From NCBI RefSeq assembly GCF_020012125.1, contig NZ_JAIFAG010000001.1, forward strand, positions 2,542,001 to 2,606,000: a stretch of DNA of 64,000 nucleotides. The letters run 5' to 3'. The notes under the pieces were generated by a model. It worked only from the letters and a program-made list of their open reading frames with translations, was not told the DNA's origin and did not search any database. Position 1 is the stretch's first letter, and each line of letters starts with the position of its first letter. The DNA comes from Hymenobacter psoromatis. Its GTDB lineage: Bacteria; Bacteroidota; Bacteroidia; Cytophagales; Hymenobacteraceae. Shown here piece after piece: positions 45,011-53,993 of the stretch. Both the position numbers and the translations under genes were made by a program.

Positions 45011-45430
45011 GTGAATTCCTGTTAAAATTCAATCTTTCACCGAAAACCAGGCGTTGGCTTTCGCAGCTAAAGATAACCGCTGGCTGCATGCGAGGGGGTA
45101 GGCGGCCTATTCAATATGGGTAGCCACCAGGCAACGTGTAACCGTTGCCGATAACGATTGCACAAATAAAAACGGGTCCGCATGGCTAGCTGGGGAGCTT
45201 TGATGGCTAAACTTCGACCTGGCTAACGCTCCCGGCGCGACGGCCCGCTTTTTCTTCCTTCCAAAATCTCACCCGCCCTACCCCTTCTTTATGAGCTTAT
45301 TCGCTGTTTTCAGCCGCCCTGGCCACCGAGCAAAAACGCTAGCTGTGCAGTTGGTGCTTTTGCCCTGCGCTAAACTATAAAGGTCTGATTCGTAAAAACC
45401 TATTCTCCTTACTAGTTCAGCCCCGCCCGC
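45011..45430. other. Divergent regulatory region between LacI and UxaB genes
   Basis: A 420-nt non-coding gap more AT-rich than its surroundings. It contains two abutting operator-like 13-mers at 45137-45162. No gene is supported within it. Confidence 0.6.
45137..45162. promoter_or_regulatory. Two abutting LacI-type operator-like sites
   Basis: TGTAACCGTTGCC at 45137-45149 is followed immediately on the other strand by TGCAATCGTTATC (45150-45162). Both fit the general LacI half-site pattern TGnAAnCGTTnnC with a central CG. They lie about 270 nt before the UxaB ATG and about 130 nt before the regulator start. Confidence 0.5.
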
Positions 45431-46963
45431 ATGTCTGTTTTATCCGAAGAACTGGTACGCGGCGGGGTAGCCGCGCCCGGCGTTTCCCTACCCCCCCCCG
45501 CGCTGCTCAACCTGCCCGAGAAGGTGCTCCAGTTTGGGACTGGCGTGCTGCTGCGCGGCCTCCCCGATTTCCTCGTTGACCAAGCCAACCGCCAGGGCAT
45601 TTTTAATGGCCGGGTGGTGGTAGTGAAAAGCACCGATGGCGGCGACGCCACCGCCTTTGCCCGCCAAAATGGCCTGTACACGGTGTGCGTGCGCGGCGTG
45701 GAAGACGGCCAGAACGTGAGCCAGAACGTGGTGTGCGCCAGCATCAGCCGGGTGCTCTCGGCCAAGAGCCAGTGGGCCGACGTACTGCGAGTGGCCACCA
45801 GCCCCGCGCTGCAAATCGTCTTTTCGAACACAACCGAAGTGGGCATTGTGCTCGACGAAGCCGACGATGTGCGCGCCGCGCCGCCACGCTCGTTTCCGGG
45901 CAAGCTGCTGGCCGTGCTGCTGGCCCGCTACGAAGCCTTTGCTGGTGCCGCCGATAGGGGCCTGGTCATCGTGCCCACCGAGCTCATCCCCGAAAACGGC
46001 ACCAGGCTGCACGGCATTCTGCGCACGCTAGCCGAAAACCAGGTGCCCGACCCTGGCTTTCTGCATTGGCTCGAAACGGCTAATAGTATCTGCAACTCGC
46101 TGGTAGACCGCATTGTGCCGGGCGCGCCCGCCGCCGCGGCCGCCGCCGAACTGGCCCAGGAGCTGGGCTACACCGACGAGCTGCTGACCATGTCGGAAGT
46201 GTACCGGCTGTGGGCCATTGAGGGCAGCGAGCGGGTGCGGGCGGTGCTGAGTTTTGAGCAGGCCGACGCGGGCATTATCGTGCAGCCCGACATCAACCAG
46301 TTTCGGGAGCTGAAGCTGCGCCTGCTCAACGGCACCCACTCGCTGGCCTGCGGGCTGGCCGTGCTGGGGGGGGTAGGCACCGTGCGCGAGGCGATGGAAG
46401 ACGACCACCTGCTGGCCTACATCCGCCACCTGATGCTGGCCGATTTGCTGCCCGGCATTCCCTACCCCCTTGAGGAGCAGGTGGGCCAGCGCTTCGGCAT
46501 GCAGGTGCTCGACCGCTTCCGCAACCCCGCCGTGGAGCACCGCTGGCTGGCCATCACCCTCAACTACTCGGCCAAGCTGCGGCTGCGCGTGGTGCCCGAT
46601 TTGCTGCATTACACTAAGCGTTTCGGGGCGGTGCCGCAATACGTGGCGCTGGGCTTCGCGGCCTACCTGCTGTTTATGCGCGGCACCCGCCAGGACGGCG
46701 GCCACTGGTACGGCGGGGCGCAGGGCCAGGAATACCTGATTCAGGACGAGCAGGCCGGTTTTTTTGCTGACCTGTGGGCCCACCGCGCGCCCATTGAACT
46801 GGTGCAGCAGGTGCTGAGCGACGTGAGCCTGTGGGATACCGACCTCACGGCCCTACCCGGCTTTGCCGAGGCCGTGACGCGCTACCTGTTGCAGCTGCAA
46901 CAAGTGGGCGCGGCGGCTACTTTAGCTGCCATGTTGAATAAAAACCAGCGGGTGGCGGTTTAA
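45431..46963 (+). CDS. uxaB: Tagaturonate reductase (mannitol dehydrogenase family)
   Basis: The 510-residue enzyme reduces D-tagaturonate to D-altronate with NADH. Motifs of the mannitol dehydrogenase superfamily are visible: VLQFGTGVLLRGLPDFLVDQ (Rossmann start), QIVFSNTTEVGIV, and ELKLRLLNGTHSLACGLAVLGG, whose Lys/Asn/His are the active-site residues. It starts at ATG 45431 and is the first gene of the forward hexuronate cluster, opposite the LacI gene. The next gene, for altronate dehydratase, acts on its product. Confidence 0.93.
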   Translation: MSVLSEELVRGGVAAPGVSLPPPALLNLPEKVLQFGTGVLLRGLPDFLVDQANRQGIFNGRVVVVKSTDGGDATAFARQNGLYTVCVRGVEDGQNVSQNVVCASISRVLSAKSQWADVLRVATSPALQIVFSNTTEVGIVLDEADDVRAAPPRSFPGKLLAVLLARYEAFAGAADRGLVIVPTELIPENGTRLHGILRTLAENQVPDPGFLHWLETANSICNSLVDRIVPGAPAAAAAAELAQELGYTDELLTMSEVYRLWAIEGSERVRAVLSFEQADAGIIVQPDINQFRELKLRLLNGTHSLACGLAVLGGVGTVREAMEDDHLLAYIRHLMLADLLPGIPYPLEEQVGQRFGMQVLDRFRNPAVEHRWLAITLNYSAKLRLRVVPDLLHYTKRFGAVPQYVALGFAAYLLFMRGTRQDGGHWYGGAQGQEYLIQDEQAGFFADLWAHRAPIELVQQVLSDVSLWDTDLTALPGFAEAVTRYLLQLQQVGAAATLAAMLNKNQRVAV

Positions 46964-47084
46964 TATCAAGGAGCAGTTAGCGAGGAGCAATGAACAACTA
47001 TTGGCGGCCGCGCGGTGGGGTAGGCTCTCATCAGTTTATCACCTACGCAATTGTTGACTGTTTCTTGCTACTTGTTAAGTACTT

Positions 47085-48734
47085 ATGAAGCATTTAGTTG
47101 CTAAAATTCACCCCGCCGATAACGTGCTCGTCGCCCTCACCGACCTGCCCATCGGCACGCCCGTAACCTGGGACGGGCTGACCGTAACCACCACCGAGCA
47201 GATACCGGCCAAGCACAAGCTGGCCCTGCAAGCCTTGCAGCCCGGCGACGAAGTGACCATGTACGGCGTGCTGGTGGGCCGCATGGCCGCCCCCGTGGGC
47301 CAGGGCGGCCTGCTGACGACGGCCAACATCAAGCACGCCACCGAGTTGTACCAGGAGGGCCAGCACCCGCACAGCTGGGCCCCGCCCGACGTGAGCCAGT
47401 TTGCGGGACGCACGTTCATGGGCTTTCACCGGCCCGATGGGCGGGTAGGCACGGCCAATTACTGGCTGGTTATTCCGCTGGTTTTTTGCGAGAACCGCAA
47501 CATTCAGGTGCTCGAAGAGGCTTTGGTGAACGACCTGGGCTACGCCCGCCGCAAAAGCTACCAGCCCCAGACCCAGGCCCTGCTGGAGCTGCTGCGGGCC
47601 GGCAAGTCGGTAGAGGAAATATTAGCCACCGACCTGCACTCGGCCGAAATGGGCCACCAGAAGGCGAAGCCGTTTCCGAACGTGGACGGCATTCGGTTTC
47701 TCAGCCACGAGGGCGGCTGCGGCGGCATCCGGCAGGACGCGCAGAGCCTGTGCGGCCTGCTGGCCGGCTACATTACGCACCCCAACGTGGCCGGGGCCAC
47801 GGTGCTGAGCCTGGGCTGCCAGAACGCGCAGGTGAGCATGTTGCAGGACGAGATTGCCAAGCGCGACCCGCACTTCAGCAAGCCGCTGTTTGTGCTGGAG
47901 CAGCAGAAAATCGGCACTGAGGAAGCCCTCGTGAGCACGGCCCTGCGCCAGACTTTTGCCGGCCTCATGCAGGCCAACCAGCAGCAGCGCCAGCCCGCGC
48001 CGCTCAGTAAGCTCACCATCGGCCTCGAATGCGGGGGTAGCGATGGCTTTTCGGGCATTTCGGCCAACCCGGCCGTGGGCCACGTTTCGGACCTGCTGGT
48101 GGCGCTCGGCGGCTCGGTCATTCTGGCCGAATTTCCGGAGCTGTGCGGCGTGGAGCAGGAAATCGTGAATCGCTCGGTAGACCACGAAACGGCCCAGCGC
48201 TTCACCTCGCTGATGAAAGCCTACGGCGACAGCGCCATCGCGGTGGGCTCGGGCTTTGACATGAACCCCTCGCCCGGTAACATCCGCGACGGCCTCATCA
48301 CCGACGCCATGAAATCGGCGGGCGCAGCCCGCAAGGGCGGCTCGTCGCCGATAGTGGCCGTGCTCGACTACCCCGAATTAGTCACCAAGCCCGGCCTCAA
48401 CCTGCTCTGCACGCCCGGCAACGACGTAGAAAGCACCACCGCCGAAGTCGGCTCGGGCGCCAACGTGGTGCTCTTCACCACCGGCCTGGGCACGCCCACC
48501 GGCAATCCCATCGCCCCGGTCGTCAAAATCAGCTCCAACACCAAGCTGGCCGAGCGCATGCCCGACATCATCGACGTGAACACCGGCACCGTTATCGACG
48601 GCGCCGAAACCATTGAGCAGGCCGGCGCCCGCATCCTAGACTACGTTATCCAGGTAGCCAGCGGCTTGGAAGTGAGCGCAGTAAGGCACGGCCAGACCGA
48701 CTTTATTCCGTGGAAGCGCGGCGTTTCTTTGTAG
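47085..48734 (+). CDS. uxaA: Altronate dehydratase
   Basis: The 549-residue protein starts MKHLVAKIHPADNVLVAL with an N-terminal SAF domain of about 80 residues and continues with the large dehydratase domain. FMGFHRPDGRVGTANYWLVIP, LSHEGGCGGIRQDAQSLCGLLA and GLECGGSDGFSGISANPAVG are the family's iron-binding and catalytic segments. It dehydrates D-altronate to 2-keto-3-deoxygluconate. The class A palindrome after its stop separates it from uxaC. Confidence 0.95.
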   Translation: MKHLVAKIHPADNVLVALTDLPIGTPVTWDGLTVTTTEQIPAKHKLALQALQPGDEVTMYGVLVGRMAAPVGQGGLLTTANIKHATELYQEGQHPHSWAPPDVSQFAGRTFMGFHRPDGRVGTANYWLVIPLVFCENRNIQVLEEALVNDLGYARRKSYQPQTQALLELLRAGKSVEEILATDLHSAEMGHQKAKPFPNVDGIRFLSHEGGCGGIRQDAQSLCGLLAGYITHPNVAGATVLSLGCQNAQVSMLQDEIAKRDPHFSKPLFVLEQQKIGTEEALVSTALRQTFAGLMQANQQQRQPAPLSKLTIGLECGGSDGFSGISANPAVGHVSDLLVALGGSVILAEFPELCGVEQEIVNRSVDHETAQRFTSLMKAYGDSAIAVGSGFDMNPSPGNIRDGLITDAMKSAGAARKGGSSPIVAVLDYPELVTKPGLNLLCTPGNDVESTTAEVGSGANVVLFTTGLGTPTGNPIAPVVKISSNTKLAERMPDIIDVNTGTVIDGAETIEQAGARILDYVIQVASGLEVSAVRHGQTDFIPWKRGVSL

Positions 48735-48746
48735 TCTTTAAGGATA

Positions 48747-48856
48747 AAAAAGAACGTCATGCTGAGCTTGTCGAAGCATCTCGCTCGTTTCGTCCTCACG
48801 ATTGAGTTAGTGCTGCACGCGAGATGCTTCGACAAGCTCAGCATGACGTTCTTTTT
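48747..48856. repeat. Perfect 38-bp palindrome (class A)
   Basis: The arms 48747-48784 and 48819-48856 are perfect reverse complements around a 34-nt centre. They carry AGAACGTCATGCTGAGC and GTCGAAGCATCTCGC. It lies in the uxaA-uxaC gap within the hexuronate operon. Confidence 0.9.
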
Positions 48857-48903
48857 GCCTCCTCCAGCAATTGATAACTGCTCACTGATAACTGATAATT
48901 GAA

Positions 48904-50349
48904 ATGACTCCCTTCCTCTCCGACGACTTCCTGCTGCACTCGGCCACCGCGCGCCAGCTCTACCACTTTCACGCCGCGCCGCAGCCCATTATTGACTACC
49001 ACTGCCACCTGCCGCCCGACCAGATTGCCCAAAACCGGCAGTTTGAGAACATCACCCAAGTCTGGCTCTACGGCGACCACTACAAGTGGCGCGCCATGCG
49101 CGCTAATGGCGTAAATGAGCGCTTCGTGACCGGCGACGCCTCGGACTGGGAGAAGTTTGAGAAGTGGGCCGAAACGGTGCCCTACACCGTGCGCAACCCC
49201 CTCTACAACTGGACGCACCTGGAGCTGCGCCGCTACTTCGGCATCACCGAATTATTGAATAAGAACAGTGCTCGCCGCATCTACGACCGATGCAACGAGC
49301 TGCTGCAAACCCCCGAATACGCGGTGCAGAGCCTGCTGCGCAAGATGAACGTGGTGACCGTGTGCACCACCGACGACCCCGCCGACTCGCTGGAATACCA
49401 CCAGGCGCTGGCGGCCACCGACTTCGGCACGCGCATCCTGCCCACTTTCCGCCCCGACAAGGCCATGACGCCCGAGGCGCCCGACTACAACCAGTACCTC
49501 GACCGCCTGGGTGCCGCGGCGGGGGTAGGGATTCAAACCTACGCCGATTTGCAGGCGGCGCTGCGCCAGCGCCACGACTTCTTCGCCGCGCAGGGGGGTA
49601 GGCTTTCCGACCACGGCCTGGAGCGGCTCTACGTCGCCGATTATACGGAGGCGGAGGTAGCGGCCATCTTCACCAAGGCCCGCGCCGGGCAGGCGCTGAG
49701 CGCCGCTGAGGTAGAGCAGTTTAAGTCGGCCATGCTGATTTTCCTGGCCGAGCTGGACTGGGAGAAGGGCTGGACGCAGCAGTTCCACCTGGGGGCGCTG
49801 CGCAACAACAACACCCGCGCCCTGCGCCAGCTCGGCCCCGACACGGGCTGGGACTCGATTGGCGATTTTGAGCAGGGTAGGGCGCTGTCGCGCTTCCTCG
49901 ACCGACTTGATACCCAGGACAAGCTGGCCAAAACGATTCTCTATAACCTCAACCCCGCCGATAACGACCTGTTTGCCACCATGATTGGTAACTTTCAGGA
50001 TGGCTCGGTGGCCGGCAAGATGCAGTTTGGCTCGGGCTGGTGGTTTCTGGACCAGAAGGACAGCATGGAAAAGCAGCTCAACGCGCTCAGCAACATGGGC
50101 TTGCTGAGCCGCTTCGTGGGCATGCTCACCGACTCGCGCAGCTTCCTCTCGTTTCCGCGCCACGAGTACTTCCGCCGCATCTTATGCAACCTGCTGGGCC
50201 GCGACGTGGAAAACGGCGAGCTGCCCGCCGAGGAATTGCCCTGGCTGGGTGAGCTGGTCGAAAAAATCAGCTACGGCAACGCCCGCGACTACTTTGGCTT
50301 TGCGCCGGCCGCCGCGCCGGCAAGTGCGGAATATTTTGGCGCTAACTAG
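48904..50349 (+). CDS. uxaC: Glucuronate isomerase (uronate isomerase)
   Basis: The 481-residue metal-dependent hydrolase-fold enzyme interconverts D-glucuronate with D-fructuronate and D-galacturonate with D-tagaturonate. It opens MTPFLSDDFLLHSATARQLY and has PIIDYHCHLPPDQIAQN, whose H-x-H binds metal. Other conserved blocks are ITQVWLYGDHYKWRAMRANG, VCTTDDPADSLEYHQAL and LGALRNNNTRALRQLGPDTG. Length and motifs match UxaC. It is in the forward hexuronate cluster. Confidence 0.95.
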   Translation: MTPFLSDDFLLHSATARQLYHFHAAPQPIIDYHCHLPPDQIAQNRQFENITQVWLYGDHYKWRAMRANGVNERFVTGDASDWEKFEKWAETVPYTVRNPLYNWTHLELRRYFGITELLNKNSARRIYDRCNELLQTPEYAVQSLLRKMNVVTVCTTDDPADSLEYHQALAATDFGTRILPTFRPDKAMTPEAPDYNQYLDRLGAAAGVGIQTYADLQAALRQRHDFFAAQGGRLSDHGLERLYVADYTEAEVAAIFTKARAGQALSAAEVEQFKSAMLIFLAELDWEKGWTQQFHLGALRNNNTRALRQLGPDTGWDSIGDFEQGRALSRFLDRLDTQDKLAKTILYNLNPADNDLFATMIGNFQDGSVAGKMQFGSGWWFLDQKDSMEKQLNALSNMGLLSRFVGMLTDSRSFLSFPRHEYFRRILCNLLGRDVENGELPAEELPWLGELVEKISYGNARDYFGFAPAAAPASAEYFGAN

Positions 50350-50543
50350 TTGTTTACTAGAGTTTTATTTTGCCTAATAGGTGACCGCGAAGCTGACTAT
50401 CGGTATCGTTTGCATTAAAAAAGTGGAGTAGACTACGTTTTTCCAGCATCTTAACGGCCTCCCTTTCAATTCCTATTCCCGTGGCTAGCGCCTGGCCTAC
50501 CCCCTGCAAAGAAGGCTAAGCGCTCGCCAATTTCCCTTCCCTG

Positions 50544-51557
50544 ATGAAGCAAGTCGTCACCTTCGGCGAAGTAATGATGCGGCTCTCGCCGCCGCTGAAC
50601 TACCGGCTGCCGCAGACCGCTACCCTCGAAATAACCTACGGCGGCGGCGACGCCAACGTGGCCGCCGCCCTCGCCCAAATGGGCGTGCCGGCCGCCCACG
50701 TTTCGGCCTTCCCGGCCAATGAGCTGGGCCACGCGGCCGCCAACCACCTGCGCCGCTACGGCGTGGACACGAGCCACTGCCTCTTCACCGAAGGCCACCG
50801 CCTGGGATTATATTTTCTGGAAGTGGGTGCCTCGCTGCGGCCCAGCCGCATCATATACGACCGCGCCGACTCGGCCTTTGCCCACCTCGACCCGAAGGCT
50901 TTCAACTGGGAGGAGATTCTAAAAGATGCCGGCTGGCTGCACTGGACGGGCATTACGCCCGCCATTTCGGCCGCCGCCGCCCAGGCCACGGCCGATGCCA
51001 TTGCGGCCGCGCGCCGGCTGGGCCTCACCGTTTCGGCCGACGTGAATTACCGCCGCAACCTGTGGCAGTACGGCCAGCGGGCGCAGGACGTGATGCCCGA
51101 CCTCGTGGCCGGCTGCGATATCGTGGTGTGTACTGAGGGCGATGCCGACGACCTGTTTGGCATTAAGGCCGAGGCCAATTCGGACAACGGCTTCAGCTCG
51201 ATGAGCCAGCAGTTGACCCAGCGCTTCCCCCACATCAAGCGCGTGATTGCGACCCGCCGCCAGACGCAGAGTGCCTCGCACGAACGCATTTGCGGCCTGC
51301 TGTGGGACCAAGGCGAGTTTTTGGAGACGCCGTTCTACGACATCTCGCCCGTGGTGGACCGCATTGGCGGCGGCGACTCATTCATTTCGGGCTTCATCTA
51401 CGGTTCCAACACCTACGAGAGCCAGGCCGACGCGCTTTCGTTCGCCACCATCGCCTCGGCCCTCAAGCACACCATTCACGGTGATATCAACCTGGTGACG
51501 CCGGCCGAAGTCGAGCACCTTATGCAGGGCAACCTGACGGGGCGCTTGCTGCGTTGA
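50544..51557 (+). CDS. kdgK: 2-keto-3-deoxygluconate kinase (PfkB family)
   Basis: The 337-residue sugar kinase starts MKQVVTFGEVMMRLSPP and has the PfkB N-terminal motif YGGGDANVAAALAQMG. The C-terminal ATP-binding signature is VVDRIGGGDSFISGFIYG, with catalytic Asp in GGGD. LYFLEVGASLRPSRIIYDRA is typical of KDG kinases, which phosphorylate KDG to KDPG for the aldolase encoded next. It is part of the forward hexuronate cluster. Confidence 0.92.
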   Translation: MKQVVTFGEVMMRLSPPLNYRLPQTATLEITYGGGDANVAAALAQMGVPAAHVSAFPANELGHAAANHLRRYGVDTSHCLFTEGHRLGLYFLEVGASLRPSRIIYDRADSAFAHLDPKAFNWEEILKDAGWLHWTGITPAISAAAAQATADAIAAARRLGLTVSADVNYRRNLWQYGQRAQDVMPDLVAGCDIVVCTEGDADDLFGIKAEANSDNGFSSMSQQLTQRFPHIKRVIATRRQTQSASHERICGLLWDQGEFLETPFYDISPVVDRIGGGDSFISGFIYGSNTYESQADALSFATIASALKHTIHGDINLVTPAEVEHLMQGNLTGRLLR

Positions 51558-51576
51558 CTTTCAAGTATTAAAGCGC

Positions 51577-51697
51577 CAAAAAGAACGTCATTCCGAGCTT
51601 GCCAAGGAATCTCATTCGCATTATTGAACGACACCCGAACGATTCGCAAGCGGCGCGAGCGAGATTCTTCGGCAAGCTCGGAATAACGTTCTTTTTG
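51577..51697. repeat. Class A-like palindromic element, 37-bp arms
   Basis: The arms 51577-51613 and 51661-51697 are reverse complements with three mismatches. They share AAAAAGAACGTCATTCCGAGC with class A, where CATGCTGAGC is replaced. It lies between kdgK and the aldolase gene. Confidence 0.85.
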
Positions 51698-51721
51698 CCC
51701 CATGCCATTTCTGCTTACTTT

Positions 51722-52381
51722 ATGCTTTCCTCCTCAGAAGTTATCGCCCGCACGCTGCAAGCGCCGCTGGTGCCGGTTTTTTACCACGCCGATGCGGCCT
51801 ACGCGCAATCAATAGTGCGGGCCTGCTACGCGGGCGGTGTGCGCGTTTTCGAGTTTACCAACCGCGGGGCCAATGCCTTCGAGGTGTTTCAGGAGCTGGC
51901 CAAGCTGATTGCCACCGACTGCCCCGACCTGGTGCTGGGCATCGGCACCATCTACACGGCGGCCGATGCCCAGCGCTTCATCGCGGCCGGCGCGGCCTTT
52001 GTGGTGCAGCCCGTGACAACGGCCGACGTGGCCGCCGTCTGCCAGCGCCATGACGTGGCCTGGCTGCCCGGTGCCATGACGCTCAATGAGATACACGCGG
52101 CCACGCAGCTCGGCGCGCAAATCGTCAAGATATTCCCCGGCAACTTCGTGGGCTCCGATTACATCAGGTCTTTGCGCGGCCCCATGCCCACTACCAAGCT
52201 CATGGTGACGGGCGGCGTCGAACCCACCGAAGCCAGCCTCACGGAGTGGTTTGGCGCGGGCGTGAACGTGGTGGGCATCGGTTCACAGCTTTTTAAGGGG
52301 GTAGGCGACCCGGCTGCCATTACGGCCCGCGTAGCCCCGCTAATGCAGTTTTTACGGAGCAAGGTGTCTGGCACCTACTAA
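51722..52381 (+). CDS. eda: KDPG/KHG aldolase (Eda-like)
   Basis: I use ATG 51722 (MLSSSEVIARTLQAPLVPVF), giving 219 residues; the open frame upstream only reads the palindrome. It is a class I aldolase TIM barrel with VFEFTNRGANAFEVF (catalytic Glu), LGIGTIYTAADAQRFI, FVVQPVTTADVAAVC and GAQIVKIFPGNFVGSDY (Schiff-base Lys). It splits KDPG into pyruvate and glyceraldehyde-3-phosphate, the last step of hexuronate breakdown. Its TAA stop is inside the left arm of the next palindrome. Confidence 0.92.
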   Translation: MLSSSEVIARTLQAPLVPVFYHADAAYAQSIVRACYAGGVRVFEFTNRGANAFEVFQELAKLIATDCPDLVLGIGTIYTAADAQRFIAAGAAFVVQPVTTADVAAVCQRHDVAWLPGAMTLNEIHAATQLGAQIVKIFPGNFVGSDYIRSLRGPMPTTKLMVTGGVEPTEASLTEWFGAGVNVVGIGSQLFKGVGDPAAITARVAPLMQFLRSKVSGTY

Positions 52382-52497
52382 TCGCCTGTCCTTGCGAGCC
52401 TGCGAAGCAATCTTTCCTTTAGAGGCGCGCCACTTGCCTGGCGAGGAGCAGACGACCAGGAAAGATTGCTTCGCAGGCTCGCAAGGACAGGCGATTA
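52379..52497. repeat. Perfect 40-bp palindrome (class B) overlapping the eda stop
   Basis: The arms 52379-52418 and 52458-52497 are perfect reverse complements and contain GTCCTTGCGAGCCTGCG and GCAATCTTTCCT. The left arm starts with the eda stop codon TAA. Confidence 0.9.
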
Positions 52498-52522
52498 CCC
52501 ATTGCCCATTACTCACTACCCT

Positions 52523-53890
52523 ATGAATCCCATCCTTCGCAGCTCGCCGCCGGGCACCGACACGTTGGTTATCGGCCGGTACCGTTGGACCATCTGTTCG
52601 CTGGTGTTTTTCGCCACCACCATCAACTACCTCGACCGGGCGGTTATCTCGCTGCTGAAGCCGTATCTGGAAAAGGCATTTGACTGGAATTCGGGCGATT
52701 ACGCCAATATTGAGATTGCCTTTAAGCTGGCTTACGCAGTGGGCATGATTGGGGTAGGACGCATTGTTGACAAACTGGGCACCAAAATCGGCTATGCGCT
52801 TTCGACGGCGCTGTGGAGCGTGGCCGCGATGGGCCACGCGCTGGTGAGCAGCACGCTGGGCTTTGGGATAGCGCGGGGCTTTTTGGGGCTGACGGAGGCT
52901 GGCAACTTCCCGGCCGCCATCAAGACCACCGCCGAGTGGTTTCCGCAGCGTGAGCGGGCGCTGGCCACGGGCATTTTCAACTCGGGCTCCAACGTGGGGG
53001 CCATCATCGCCCCGCTTTCGGTGCCGTGGATGGCGGAGCACTGGGGCTGGCAGTCGGCCTTTCTGGTTACGGGCGCGCTGGGCTTTGTGTGGCTGGTGCT
53101 GTGGATGCTCATTTATGACACGCCGGCCAACAGTACCCGCCTGAGCCAGGCCGAGTTTGACTACATCAACGCCGATATTCCGGTGGGCCTGCCGGCCGAA
53201 GGCGTAACCGAAGAGAAGCCCAAGGTGGGTTGGCTGCCCCTGCTGGGCTTCCGCCAGACCTGGGCCTTCGTCATCGGCAAGTTCATTACCGACCCTATCT
53301 GGTGGTTTTACCTGTTTTGGTTGCCCGACTTTCTGACCAAGCAATACCACCTCACGGGCACGGCCATTGCGCTGCCCGTAGCGGCCGTGTACGTGCTGTC
53401 GAGCATCGGCAGCGTGGGCGGCGGCTACCTGCCGCTGGGCTTTATGCGGCGCGGCATGCCGGCCTTCCAGGCGCGTAAGATGGCCATGCTGGTGATTGCG
53501 TTCTGCGTGTTTCCAATTGTGTTTGCGCAGTGGCTGGGAACCATGAATATGTGGCTGGCGGTGCTGGTAATTGGCATTGCGGCGGCGGCCCACCAAGCCT
53601 GGAGCGCCAACATCTTCACTACCGTATCGGATATGTTTCCGAAGCGGGCGGTGGCCTCGGTCACGGGCATTGGCGGCTTCGCAGGCGGCATGGGCGGCAT
53701 TGCGCTCACGGCCCTGGTGCAGAAGCGCCTGTTTGTGCATTACGAAGCTATTGGCCGGCTCGACCACGCGTATTTCATCATGTTCCTGATTTGCGGCGCG
53801 GCGTATCTGCTCGCCTGGGTGCTGATATTCGCACTGGTGCCGCGCATGGAGCCTATCACGCTTGACGAGCCTACTTCCGCGCGGGGGTAA
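52523..53890 (+). CDS. exuT: Hexuronate transporter (MFS, ExuT-like)
   Basis: I use ATG 52523 (MNPILRSSPPGTDTLVIG), giving 455 residues with about 12 helices. The anion:cation symporter features are RWTICSLVFFATTINYLDRAVIS at helix 1, GIARGFLGLTEAGNFPAAIK, and FNSGSNVGAIIAPLSVPWMA, typical of ExuT/GarP-type hexuronate carriers. It should import galacturonate or glucuronate with protons. It lies at the end of the catabolic block, before the aldehyde dehydrogenase. Confidence 0.9.
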   Translation: MNPILRSSPPGTDTLVIGRYRWTICSLVFFATTINYLDRAVISLLKPYLEKAFDWNSGDYANIEIAFKLAYAVGMIGVGRIVDKLGTKIGYALSTALWSVAAMGHALVSSTLGFGIARGFLGLTEAGNFPAAIKTTAEWFPQRERALATGIFNSGSNVGAIIAPLSVPWMAEHWGWQSAFLVTGALGFVWLVLWMLIYDTPANSTRLSQAEFDYINADIPVGLPAEGVTEEKPKVGWLPLLGFRQTWAFVIGKFITDPIWWFYLFWLPDFLTKQYHLTGTAIALPVAAVYVLSSIGSVGGGYLPLGFMRRGMPAFQARKMAMLVIAFCVFPIVFAQWLGTMNMWLAVLVIGIAAAAHQAWSANIFTTVSDMFPKRAVASVTGIGGFAGGMGGIALTALVQKRLFVHYEAIGRLDHAYFIMFLICGAAYLLAWVLIFALVPRMEPITLDEPTSARG

Positions 53891-53993
53891 TAACACCTCC
53901 CTACCCCCGCCCCAACCTCTGGCCGGGCGGGTTGTTGTGTAGTCTGTTCTTTCACCAACACCTGCCATTTACACCGGCAACACTCTTTTTTTC

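Noticed and set aside
51599..51721. Longer N-terminus of the KDPG aldolase
   Set aside because: These codons come from the class A palindrome; the ATG at 51722 gives a normal-length enzyme.
52352..53968. 538-codon minus-strand frame
   Set aside because: Shadow of exuT and flanking repeat; Arg/His/Gln-rich with no protein-like features.
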